From the NCBI GenBank assembly GCA_008692225.1, contig VICG01000005.1, forward strand, positions 1,928,501 to 1,992,500: a stretch of DNA of 64,000 bases, given 5' to 3'. This DNA comes from Monilinia fructicola (Eukaryota; Ascomycota; Leotiomycetes; Helotiales; Sclerotiniaceae). A program made the translations under genes and the position numbers. The notes under the pieces were generated by a model. That model was not told where the DNA came from and ran no database searches. It worked only from the letters and a program-made list of their open reading frames with translations. Below, piece after piece: positions 25,279-35,345 of this stretch (position 1 is its first letter; every line of letters starts with the position of its first letter).

Positions 25279-26107
25279 TTATGTTGCGTTGTATTTACCT
25301 ACCTACCTACGCTGTACAGAGTATACCGTATGTATGTTGTATGTTGCATGTTGTATGTTGTATGTACAGTATGTGGTGGGTGGTGACTCGTGACTTGTGA
25401 GGTTGGGTGGGGCTGGGTTCATCGATTGCGGTTAGGATTGGCGGGTTAGTTACTGTACTGTAGGTCTCGGTACGGAGGTGGTGCGGGGACCAGCAGGTTT
25501 ATTTTAACGGCGGGCGGGGCGACCCCTTGGTTTGGGAAGGTTGGAGGTGGATTTTCTTGCTTCGGGAAGGTTGGGTTCGCTATTGTAGGGTTTTGATTGA
25601 TTGATGGATGGATGGATGGATGGATAGATCATTATAGGATGCAATGGGATAGGCTAGGTTGGCTGGTTCGTTTGTTCGGGCTCGTGCTGAAGAGTAGATG
25701 TAGGTTAGGTTGGGTGTAGGTGGAGGTGTCAGCGTAAGCACACCTGGTAATTAGATTCGATATGATGCAGCAAGGCTAACTAACCATCAGCCAAATCTCA
25801 TTGCAACTTCATCGTATGGTGGTGTTTACTTCATTAACCTTAGCTACGGGATGGTCGGTCGGCTGGTTGTATGCAATTTGCGTGTAGAGTATAGCTCCCA
25901 ACCCCCCCAACGGTCGACATCGGAATCGGATATTTTAGGGTTCTCGCCTCACTAAGGAGTAAAATGCTAGGGTGGTGGCAGAAGGTTAGATAGGGGGCTA
26001 GGAGCCTAGAAGCACATGATTGCATACGTGGGCAATTCATATCAAGAAGCCTTATGTATACCCAAAGAGTGGCTTGGCTTGTTCATGCCCAACGCGATGA
26101 GTGAGAT

Positions 26108-26140
26108 CGCGATGCGATGCGATGCGATGCGATGCAATGG
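26108..26140. repeat. (GATGC)n pentanucleotide repeat
   Basis: About six GATGC units. A GTAT block follows near 26200-26222. Confidence 0.85.
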
Positions 26141-26447
26141 GCTTTTTGATGATTTGATGATGAGGGGTATTGGAAAGAGGTACTACTAAACGAGTAGTGT
26201 GTATGTATGTATGTATGTATGTACTGGTGTATGTCTGTGTTGAGGAAAAGATGAGTGTGCTACTTACTATCTTTGACTTACTTGGTACGTAGATGGAATG
26301 TTGAGTACAGGAAAGGAAGTACAGTAGAGTGACACGGTTTTGAATGTCCGTGGTCATGAAGTAAAGTTGAATTTGTTTCGTCTGGAGATTTGTTGGGAGT
26401 GAAGAATACCGAGCGACGGCGCGATGAGATGAGGATGGATGTGATGT

Positions 26448-26545
26448 GACGTGATGCATTGTGATGTATTGTGATGTATTGTGATGTATTGTGATGTATT
26501 GTATTGTGTTATGGTGTATTGTATTGAATTGTATTGAATTGAATT
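26448..26545. repeat. (ATTGTGATGT)n decamer and (TATTG/AATTG)n repeat
   Basis: Four to five near-identical decamers followed by pentamers of the same composition. Confidence 0.85.
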
Positions 26546-26645
26546 GTAAACTAAGCTAATGGAAGCTAATGATGAAATGATTAGAACTACCTACCTAGGA
26601 ATAGTAATAGGTGGTGGTATACAAGTCGAAATATCTGATGACAGG

Positions 26646-26682
26646 TACGTATGTATGTATGTATGTATGTATGTATGTATAT
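26646..26682. repeat. (GTAT)n microsatellite
   Basis: About eight uninterrupted GTAT units. Confidence 0.9.
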
Positions 26683-26893
26683 ATAATCTCGTCACCGTTA
26701 TTCTATCACAAATGAAGCCATCTAGATTTAGGATCAAGTTAACCTTGGGATGGTCAAGAGAGAGAAAGATCATGGTGGCTGTAATTATGCATGTGCGGAG
26801 TAAACAGTCTGTCTGATGAGACTCATGAGAGTAACCTGGAATGATGAAAGTGAGGCAATTGGAAAGAAAATAGAAAGAAAGGCGAACCAGTGG

Positions 26894-27004
26894 AACAACC
26901 AACCAACCAACCAACCAATCAATCAATCAATCAATAACAAATAATAAGTAATTAATGATATCTCACCACCACTTTACATCCACATCCACATCCACATCCA
27001 CATC
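26894..27004. repeat. (CCAA)n/(TCAA)n and (CCACAT)n repeats
   Basis: Tetramer blocks at 26895-26935 and hexamer CCACAT units near 26973-27004. Confidence 0.85.
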
Positions 27005-27261
27005 AAATCCCCTTGATCATTGATGAAGCATCCATGATGTGCTCCTCCGTATGTTCCTGAAATCAATCCATGGATCCTGGCTGCTGTCAACTTGTCATCC
27101 CGCCTCCCATAAATATTTCTGCCACCTCATAAAATTAGATTCCAATTCTCTGGGGGAAAATACACTCAACCTCAACCTCAATCTCAACTGAGTCAACTCA
27201 CTTCCAACTGCAGGTGCATGTGCATCCATGGATGTGCATGTGCATCATACTCCGTACAAAC

Positions 27262-27352
27262 CGCAGCAAAGCACAGCACACCACAGCACACACAGCACAC
27301 ACAGCACATCACATCACATCACATCACATCAAATGAAATGAAATGAAATGAT
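27262..27352. repeat. (CACAG)n/(CACAT)n/(AAATG)n pentamer repeats
   Basis: Three successive pentamer families, each four to six units long. Confidence 0.85.
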
Positions 27353-27767
27353 GATATTTTATTCGGTCTTCTTGTTTTTTCCCACGTTCCTTTAATTTGG
27401 AAGAAAAGAGTACGGCCGTCTTTTTCTTTTTCTTTCCTTTTCTATACTGCATTGCATCTTCTCATCCCCTTTTTTCTATTCTTGAATCAAGCAGCAGGCA
27501 ATATCGATCGATTCATCCATCAATTGTTAATTGACATGTTGTACGAACAAGGCAAGGCAGGGGGAAATCAATCAAGTTGACTTGATTCACGACCTTCTCG
27601 AGGAAGGAAGAGATTCAATAAACATCGACGTCGATATCTCTAAATGATATACCTTTCTTGCTCCCTCATTCTTCATCTGAATGCTGTTGAATGCTATGAT
27701 ACCCTTTCTCTTCTCAATATATTGAAATAACGCACTGTGTGTCTTTCCTTCATTTTACCGGCCATCT

Positions 27768-27768
27768 A

Positions 27769-27802
<34 letters not shown>
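27768..27802. repeat. (TTGC)n microsatellite
   Basis: About eight TTGC units upstream of the kinase-like gene. Confidence 0.9.
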
Positions 27803-28028
27803 ACACAAACAATCTATACTCTACCCCGTACAGTCATCTTACAAGGCTACCGAACCATTGATGTGATCCTGTTGAAATAATTCATTTATATTACCATCTT
27901 CTGGGTTGTCATATTGTTTCTGCAGATGTAGGAATATATTTCCTTTTGGCACGTCTATTTCAATGTTAGCGTACTGACAGATATCCCAGTTTATGGGAAG
28001 ATACTGGTTCAAATTTATCAAAAAGAAA

Positions 28029-30299
28029 ATGGCGCAAACGGAGCCAGGCTCACCGGCCTCAAACGATCAAAAAATTTCTTGGTTTCGAAAGTTCATTTTC
28101 CCTAAGAAAGACGAGAGCCATACGCCGCCGCACTCTCCCCCAAATGAAGCTCAACCTCCGGGGTTAGCTCGCCGGCTTTCGAGAAGGGTTGTCCCTGGAC
28201 TCCCAAGAGCAGGTACCTTCAAAAGACAACAATCAGAGTTGAGGGATAGACTAGAACCGGTCAAACCAAATGCAGATGAACGACGGGCAGCGTCAGTGGA
28301 TCGTCGACTGAATCCCTTGCACCGGTCATCCTCAGCGGTTCTAAACCGTGGCCCGAGAACCAGCGCACCGGAATTTCTGGAAAGGGTTGAAACGATCGAT
28401 AAGACGATCGATGATGTATCTGTGCGACCACCTACGGCCACTATAAATGACCATGAGAATGAATCTCAAGAATACGTGGATCTCTCCAAAGAAGAGAAAC
28501 CGGAATCTCATATTGAAGATCAATCAATCTCTACCGATACATTCGATGAAATAATACTCGAGGAGCTGGAAAAGAAATGGATCCTTAACTTGAGCATGCA
28601 TTTTAGGGACAAATCTAAAAGGGAGAAGTTTTTTGTTACTTATGCGGAAACACCCACACGTTGGAGGCGAGTGACGATTTCTCTGGATTATAGAAATGCG
28701 CCAAGTAATTCCTTGGAGGAAGAGCTACAGAGAACTAGGTTCCAGAGAGACAAAAGTGCGCGCATCTACGAGGCCATTCGGGAATCACTACCGGACATAC
28801 AATTTTACGATACTGTGACTAATTTAAAGTTGGAGACACAGGATGAACGACTCCATGTTCATGTTGTGGAAGATCTCTCGGAGGTAATTCATTACCCCCC
28901 GGTCAAGGCTCTCAACCATCTCCCGTGTCGTAGGGTTCTGGAAGCGGAACTTGAATTTGATTCTCATCTATCTGGTTTCGTCTACAAAGTTATCGTGGCC
29001 GGGCAGGTTTTCATCAAAAAGGAAATCCCTGGACCTGATCAAGTGGATGAATTTTTGTATGAGATTAATGCCCTCCATCAACTTTCGGGGGCTCATAGCG
29101 TCATTCAATTTGGCGGTGTCGTACTTGACAACGAGGCGAAGCATGTGAAAGGACTTCTGATTAGCTTTGCCGAACAGGGAGCATTGATCGATGTTATTTA
29201 TGATGGTGATGGTGGAATTCCGTGGACTCGACGTGAACGCTGGGCTAAGCAGATTGTCCATGGACTTTCTGAAATTCATGAGGCTGGCTTTGTTCAAGGA
29301 GATTTTACTTTATCGAATATCGTTATAGATGGGGATGACAATGCCAAGATTATCGATATCAATCGACGTGGTTGTCCAGTTGGATGGGAGCCCCCGGAAG
29401 TCGCCGCATTAATCGAAAGCAATCAAAGAATCTCGATGTATATAGGCGTCAAGTCTGATCTGTATCAACTTGGGATGGTCCTCTATGCCTTGGCTACTCA
29501 ACAAGATGAACCCGAAACCCAAAGGCCGTTGAAATTATCGGCGATTCCGCCTGAAGTACCGGACTATTTCCTGGATATCTGTGGTCGCTGTCTCAGCGAC
29601 GATCCACGGTATCGATCACAGGCTGCAGCTTTGTTGAATCTCTTCCCTGAGATTAACGAACATCATGGTTTATATGAAGATGAATCTCCAACTCCAATTG
29701 TGATTGATGTTAGACCTGCTGACGAAGGAGAGCTTTTGGTTACAGTTCATGATAGTCACATAGGACGAGGGAGTCTTTCCGAGGCACATGATGATATTCC
29801 GGAAAGAGGTCGATCGCGTTCGAAACCTCATTCACCAGTATTTATGGCATCAAGGCTACCAGAGACAAAGATCACCAGCTTGAGGACAAGCGGGATTAGA
29901 CCTTCACAGATTCCATTACCCCGATCCGTTTCGAGCTCTGGTCACTCAAAAGATCAAGTCGGTCCGCAACAATATCATGATCAAAATGCCTCTACTATAG
30001 AAAACTCAACATTAGAAACTCGACAGCAAGATTCCGAACTTCCTTTATACTCGGAAAAAGAAGCAACGGATGTTCAATCCAATTCAACGACAGAACAAGC
30101 GCGAAACACAGTAGCAGCACCTAATATATCAATGGCATATGCGGGGGATTTTGCACACATTGGAACCGGTGTTGATAGTGCACATATGGGACCTTTTCCA
30201 TTCGTACCGGTTAATTTAGATGATGACGATTTGACGATAGATAATGAGGCAAGCAATGTTTTGTATTGGAAAGCGGAGGAAAAGATATCGGTTGCATAG
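28029..30299 (+). CDS. Divergent protein-kinase-like protein
   Basis: Single exon, 756 aa from the ATG at 28029, whose context (A at -3, G at +4) is better than that of the in-frame ATG at 27993. The first 300 residues are mostly Ser/Arg/Glu-rich and disordered-looking. The kinase fold follows: a VAIK-like lysine (FIKKE, Lys330), an alpha-C glutamate (EINAL), a catalytic-loop motif in which HRD is replaced by QGD (Asp425, QGDFTLSN), a DFG equivalent DIN (Asp443, IIDINRRG) and an APE equivalent PPE. The ATP lysine, catalytic Asp, loop Asn and metal Asp are all present, so activity is possible despite the altered motifs. The C-terminal 200 residues are again low complexity. Substrate and pathway are unknown. 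The gene is isolated between two repeat-rich regions. Confidence 0.8.
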   Translation: MAQTEPGSPASNDQKISWFRKFIFPKKDESHTPPHSPPNEAQPPGLARRLSRRVVPGLPRAGTFKRQQSELRDRLEPVKPNADERRAASVDRRLNPLHRSSSAVLNRGPRTSAPEFLERVETIDKTIDDVSVRPPTATINDHENESQEYVDLSKEEKPESHIEDQSISTDTFDEIILEELEKKWILNLSMHFRDKSKREKFFVTYAETPTRWRRVTISLDYRNAPSNSLEEELQRTRFQRDKSARIYEAIRESLPDIQFYDTVTNLKLETQDERLHVHVVEDLSEVIHYPPVKALNHLPCRRVLEAELEFDSHLSGFVYKVIVAGQVFIKKEIPGPDQVDEFLYEINALHQLSGAHSVIQFGGVVLDNEAKHVKGLLISFAEQGALIDVIYDGDGGIPWTRRERWAKQIVHGLSEIHEAGFVQGDFTLSNIVIDGDDNAKIIDINRRGCPVGWEPPEVAALIESNQRISMYIGVKSDLYQLGMVLYALATQQDEPETQRPLKLSAIPPEVPDYFLDICGRCLSDDPRYRSQAAALLNLFPEINEHHGLYEDESPTPIVIDVRPADEGELLVTVHDSHIGRGSLSEAHDDIPERGRSRSKPHSPVFMASRLPETKITSLRTSGIRPSQIPLPRSVSSSGHSKDQVGPQQYHDQNASTIENSTLETRQQDSELPLYSEKEATDVQSNSTTEQARNTVAAPNISMAYAGDFAHIGTGVDSAHMGPFPFVPVNLDDDDLTIDNEASNVLYWKAEEKISVA

Positions 30300-30579
30300 G
30301 TAGCATAAGGATATGAATAGCATGGCTTCACATGGCGTGAAGGGCAAATGTGCTTTCAATGAAAAGTTCACGCAGCTGGTACGATGACTCTTTCTTTTTT
30401 TTTTTCCTTCCTTTCTTACTTCTTTCTTTCATTCTTTCCTTCCTTTTTCCATTCCCTTTTTCATTTATTTTTTTTCACAGATTGCATATGTAATTTGGGA
30501 TTGGGATCTTTCAGAGGTAGGTAGGTATTAATTCTCGTTTATGGGTTGGTGCTTAGGAAATGTACGATATCAGGAACAT

Positions 30580-30705
30580 GAAATGAATTGAAATGACCTG
30601 AAATGACCTGAATTGAATTGGACCGAATTGGACTGAACTGAACTGAACTGGTATGGAGCTGAACTGAGCTAAGCTGAATTGAACTTGATTGGACTAGACT
30701 GAATC
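30580..30705. repeat. Degenerate pentamer repeat (AAATGACCTG, GAATTG, TGAAC)
   Basis: About 125 bp of drifting 5-bp units (TGAAT, TGGAC, TGAAC, TGAGC). Confidence 0.8.
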
Positions 30706-30819
30706 AAATGAGTGATGAGATTATGGTTGTTACTTTTTCAAGACGCTGCCTCCCTCCCCTTTCTTTCCTTTATCTATGATTCTTTCTCTTATCAAAGTCG
30801 TTTCTCGCCAACCTTGGAA

Positions 30820-30885
30820 TATCAATCAATCAATCAATCTATCTATCTGTCTATCTATCTATCTGTCTATCTATCTATCTATCAT
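30820..30885. repeat. (CAAT)n then (CTAT/CTGT)n tetramer repeat
   Basis: A CAAT block followed by CTAT and CTGT units. Confidence 0.9.
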
Positions 30886-31711
30886 TATTGCTTTTTCCCT
30901 CCACAGTCCCAGAAGATCATCGGGTCCGCGATCGGCTAAAAGTTCATCTCGGTGGGCTCCGCCCAGTAAGCTAACATGGGGATCACCAGTGATGATTGGA
31001 TTCCACTCGATGCTTTGCCCTAGTTCCTGATACTGTACTGTACAATCATACTACAATGTACATGTATGAAATGGGTTTTGATAAGGGAATTCCTTATCTA
31101 TCCAATCGTTTCATTACTCGATTAAAATGTGTTCTATCTTTTTTTCCCACTCCCGTATCTTTTATCATATGGACTCGAATTGGGTAGCTCGAACTGAAGA
31201 GCCGTGTTATTTATTTTTACTCTTACGGATTTCTAAATGCATCATGGTCCAATTGCAATATCATCTATCTTATCGCTACGGTGGTTGGCGGCTGGCGGTT
31301 GGCGGTTGGCGGATTCCATTTTATTATCCAGGAAATCCATGGATCCCATTGTCGGTCTTCGACTCTCTCCGCTATATGTGATTTCAGGAGGTGCAGTAGG
31401 TCTACGAGGGCTGCTAGCTGCTTGGCCGTTGGAGTTTTGAGAGAGAGATACACAAAGATGACATTGTTACGCGGGCAGTCCGTCATCTGAATCGCAGCCA
31501 ACGTCTGATCTTCTTTTATAGCGGTGCGTTTCTCTCATTCCTTCCACTCTCCATATCGTTATCGTCGTTGTGGGTTGTGGGTACCTATCGTATGATTGGG
31601 TCTTTTTTACTTCTTATAGTTTATTTTTATAGTTTCTTTGCTTCTACTCTTGACTCAATTGCTTGTTCATTGTTCCATTGTTCATTTGGTCGTGGGGAGT
31701 TTTCACTTGAC

Positions 31712-31785
31712 GAAGACGAAGACGAAGACGAAGACTAGGACTAGGACTAGGACCAGGACTTGGACTTGGACTTGGACTTGGACTA
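31712..31785. repeat. (ACGAAG)n/(GACTAG)n/(GACTTG)n hexamer repeats
   Basis: Three successive hexamer families, each three to five units long, about 140 bp upstream of the permease start. Confidence 0.85.
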
Positions 31786-31922
31786 GAACATTGACAGTTA
31801 TCGTTACCTCAAATTCACGAATAGAGGTTAATCATTACACCTAATCAACCTGTCACCTCGAGGAGGATATTAAAGAAAATTTCTTTCAATATTCAATCAT
31901 CAACTATCTGATCTCAGTACAA

Positions 31923-33787
31923 ATGTCGGTTACTCTCGACAGTGGGCCACATGATGGTCCTGATACCATCGTCCCCGAAAATTCTTCTAAACGTTCAATT
32001 GGGGAGCGCATACACTCCACTGTGAGGGCTTTCACTACAAAAGATGGATTGATTGGGGACTATGATTATGGTATGCTCAAATCAACATTGGGATATGCAC
32101 ATGAGCATCAAAGCTAAGCCAATGTAGCATTTCTCTTCAGACCCAATCTTCCTTTTATGAAGAGGTCAAAAAGACGAGCACCCTTCTTCGGCCTCAAAGA
32201 TCGCATGCCATTTATATTAGGCCTCCTCCTCGGGTTTCAACATTCACTTGCCATGTTGGCAGGTATCATTACACCTCCTATTCTCATAGCCGGTTCTGCA
32301 TACTTCGATACGGAAACTACACAGTATCTCGTCTCTACTTCTCTCATCGTATCGGGTATCTTATCTGCGGTCCAAATTACCCGCTTCAAGATTATGAAAA
32401 CACCTTATTATATTGGGACAGGCTTGATCTCGGTAGTAGGTACCTCGTTTGCTATCATACCGCTTGCTTCGAAGGGCTTTTCACAGATGTATGCAAATGG
32501 TATGTGCAAAACTGCAGATGATGGAACTCCATTACCTTGTCCAGAGGCTTATGGTGCGCTACTTGGAACGGCTTCACTATGCGCACTTCTTGAAATTGGA
32601 CTCTCGTTCATGACGCCCAAACTTCTCAAGAAACTCTTCCCGCCTATTGTTACGGGGCCAACTGTTATGCTTATTGGCGTGTCGCTTATTTGAATCGGGA
32701 TTGCAAGGTTGGGCTGGTGGGAGTGGAAGTTGTATGTCGAGACCAACCTCGGGTGACTATATGCTTTGTCCATCAAACGCTGCACCGCATCCACTTCCAT
32801 GGGGCTCCGCGGAATTTATCGGTCTTGGTTTTTCCGTTTTCATTACCATCATCATGTGCGAACGCTTTGGATCCCCCATCATGAAATCTCTCGCCGTTGT
32901 TCTCGGTCTCCTAGTTGGATGTATCATTGCTGCAGCATGTGGCTATTTTGACAGTAGTGGGATTACAGCCGCGCCAGTCGCATCTTTTGTTTGGGTTAAA
33001 ACCTTCCCTCTCACTGTCTATGGTCCTTTCATTCTCCCCCTCTTAGCTATCTACCTTATTTTAATGATGGAAGCAATCGGTGACATAACTGCCACCTGCG
33101 ACGTATCCCGTCTCCAAGTCGATGGTGCCCTCTTTGACTCCCGCATCCAAGGCGGCGTCCTCGCAGATGGACTCAATGGAATGCTAGCCGGTCTCTGCAC
33201 CATCACCCCCATGTCAACATTTGCGCAAAACAACGGGGTCATCGCTCTCACACGTTGCGCGAACAGAAAAAGCCGGTTTCGCAGCTTGTTTCTTTCTCAT
33301 TGTCATGGGCATATTCGCCAAATTCGCTGCGGCCATCACATCTATTCCTGATGCTGTTCTCGGCGGCATGACAACCTTCCTCTTTGCAAGCGTGGCGGTA
33401 TCTGGTCTCCGCATCATCTCCACAGTTCCGTTTACCCGTCGAACGAGATTTATACTCACAGCATCTCTAGCGCTAGGCTATGGTGCAACACTCGTCCCAA
33501 CGTGGTTTTCCTATGTATTCACATATACTGGAGGAAACAGGGCGAAAGCTGGATTCTTTGATGCAATCGTATTGGTGATGGAGACGGGGTTTGCAGTTAC
33601 GGCATTCGTAGCTGTGGGGTTGAATTTGGGATTGCCGGAGGAGAGTGAAGATGAAGAGATTGAGAGTTTGGCGGGAGATTTAGGGGAGAGGGAGGCAGAG
33701 GAGAGGGAACTGGAGATGAGGGGAGAGAGTAGGGGCTACGAAAATGGGAATGGTGGCTTTGGAACACGAAAGCTTTGGAACGAGTAA
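31923..33787 (+). CDS. Purine (NAT/NCS2 family) permease, UapA/UapC-like, interrupted by two 1-nt frameshifts
   Basis: Exon 1 is 31923-32070; the intron runs to 32127, giving IGDYDYAFLFRPNLPFMK across the join. The body is a multi-helix transporter with the QH motif (LLLGFQHSLAMLAG) and the family signature QNNGVIALTR, matching [QEP]-N-x-G-x4-T-[RKG]. UapA-type proteins import xanthine and uric acid with protons at the plasma membrane; the precise substrate here is inferred only. The frame breaks twice: after GVSLI at a T run (32689-32691), and after CANRK at an A5 run (33267-33271). Removing one base at each place restores continuous family-like sequence on both sides, and no other stop is seen. 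Either the gene is newly inactivated or the sequence has homopolymer errors. The C-terminus is a long acidic Glu-rich tail. Confidence 0.88.
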
Positions 33788-34577
33788 GGCTGAAGAGGGA
33801 AAGGAGTTGAAGTGATTTGGGACTTTCGATTGGATACTTCTTATGGGATGAGAGCCTCTCATTGGGTGGGGAGAAAAGGATTCGGAAAAGGAGTTTGGAC
33901 TTTTGCATTCGACATCTTCGGGAGAGGCGCGGCTCATCTTATACTATAATCGCCGAGCGCCTGGCCATGAAGATCTCTACCATGTAATTTAGCAAAATTT
34001 TCAGCATCAAGTTGCCAACATCTATGTCGATACCAATGTCAATATCAATGTCAATGCCAATCTCAGCGATTCCCTATCTTGTATCAATAGAGGGTTGCCA
34101 TGAGAGAGTGGGTTGTCAAGCAGATGGGAAAAATTCATCTGGATGGTTACCTTACGTGCTAGATAGAGATGAGAGGTAATGCAAAGAAGACGTTGGGAAG
34201 ATGGATAATATCTTTTGATATGGATACCTTAGATATTAGTTTTTGATAATTGATAATTTTGATAATTTTGATCTCTTTTTTTATTTTTTTAAAAAAAGTT
34301 TTTATACAGAATTGATTTTTTGATAAATTAATATTTCAAAAGATGTTACAAATATTATAATATTATTTAAAATATAAAGCGGTAGTTTAATTATCTCTGT
34401 CTTGGCTTACGATGGAAGCTTCAACTGAGTAGCCAGGTGAACCTTTGAGAGAACTCCAGTCTAAGTGTACAGATGTTCTGAAATGAAAACACAGGAATCA
34501 TGATGGGGACAGATTCCCCCGACGGCGACGTCGATATGGAATTGCCCTGCGTTACGCATTCGATTGAACGTCCGCTC
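33788..34577. other. Intergenic with a very AT-rich tract
   Basis: Between convergent permease and SDR genes. 34230-34395 is extremely AT-rich: 34321-34380 has about 7 G+C in 60 by hand count. It sits just before a GC-rich gene. No gene seen. Confidence 0.6.
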
Positions 34578-35345
34578 TCAGTGTGTGGCGCGGAGCAGCT
34601 CCATTTTGACGAGGTTCATCGAGAAGTCCACGAGCAGGACGGCCGCAGGAGATTCCTCACTGGACCAAGAATTCCGTCGCCCAGCTCCCCTCTTCTGCTC
34701 CCACAGCTCCCAGAACTTGGTGGCGATATGCTGGGGGTTGTTGACGGGCTCCTGCGCGCTGACCGGGCCGGCGATCGTCACGAGCGCGACATGCACCTCG
34801 TCTTTCGCCTGCTCGATCAGCAGCTTGACCAGGTTGGCCTGCGCGGCCTTGGCCATGCTCAGCGAGAAGACCGGCGCGAGCGGCTGGTGGATGATCGGCG
34901 ACGACGTGACCAGCAGCGCGGGATGCGCGTCCGGGGTTTCCGCGGCCAGCGCCCGCAAGCAGGGCAGGAGCACCTTGGCCGTGGTATAGAGGCCCAGATT
35001 CGGAATCTTGAAGTCCTCGACGAGGTCCTCCTCCTTGTAGAGGCCGAAGGCGCCGTAGCTCACGCGAGCGGCGTTGTAGACGACGACCTCCGGGGAGCCG
35101 ACCTCCCGCACGGCGCGCTGGAGCGCGTGCGTGAAGCCGGCGGTGTCGGTGACGTCGGTGGCGTAGCGATGGATGGAGACGGAGGGGGCGGCCGCGGTGA
35201 CGAACTCGCGGGCCGCCGTCAGGGTGTCGGGCGAGCGCGCGAAGAGCGCAATGCGCGTGAAGGTGTGGGTCGCGAAAAGGCGGGGGATGTGCGACCCGAT
35301 CATGGGGCCGGTACCGATGATGAAGAGAGGCCCTGGGGCGGACAT
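34578..35345 (-). CDS. Atypical short-chain dehydrogenase/reductase (SDR)
   Basis: Single exon of 255 aa from the ATG at 35345. The frame is open further upstream, but MSAPGPLFIIGTGP is the natural N-terminal beta strand of a Rossmann fold. The nucleotide-binding motif GTGPMIG (residues 11-17), YNAA (90-93, the NNAG equivalent) and SLSMAKAA are visible. In the last, the active-site Lys166 is present but the Tyr of YxxxK is replaced by Leu162, so classic SDR chemistry is doubtful. NAD(P) binding is likely; the substrate is unknown. The gene is much more G+C-rich than its surroundings (about 43 G+C in 60 at 35041-35100 by hand count). The long opposite-strand open frame over it is a shadow of that composition. 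Confidence 0.8.
   Translation of the reverse strand: MSAPGPLFIIGTGPMIGSHIPRLFATHTFTRIALFARSPDTLTAAREFVTAAAPSVSIHRYATDVTDTAGFTHALQRAVREVGSPEVVVYNAARVSYGAFGLYKEEDLVEDFKIPNLGLYTTAKVLLPCLRALAAETPDAHPALLVTSSPIIHQPLAPVFSLSMAKAAQANLVKLLIEQAKDEVHVALVTIAGPVSAQEPVNNPQHIATKFWELWEQKRGAGRRNSWSSEESPAAVLLVDFSMNLVKMELLRATH

Larger units (their letters stand above)
24088..28028. other. Microsatellite-dense intergenic region
   Basis: About 3.9 kb with no credible gene and at least a dozen distinct short tandem repeats (main ones listed separately). Open frames here code for poly-Trp/Gly/Val or poly-Leu/Pro and follow the repeats. The last 200 bp before 28029 probably contains the leader of the kinase-like gene. 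Confidence 0.65.
30300..31922. other. Intergenic, repeat-rich
   Basis: About 1.6 kb with TTCTTTCTT stretches, AATTG/TGAAC pentamers, CTAT/CTGT tetramers and ACGAAG/GACTAG/GACTTG hexamers. No credible gene. The last 100 bp likely holds the permease leader. Confidence 0.6.

Noticed and set aside
24682..25393. Plus- and minus-strand frames coding poly-Val, poly-Trp or poly-His
   Set aside because: They follow GGT and CTTGC microsatellites.
32680..32700. An intron to explain the permease frame change
   Set aside because: The protein is continuous across the point with no missing or extra residues, so there is no room for an intron. A single extra base fits.
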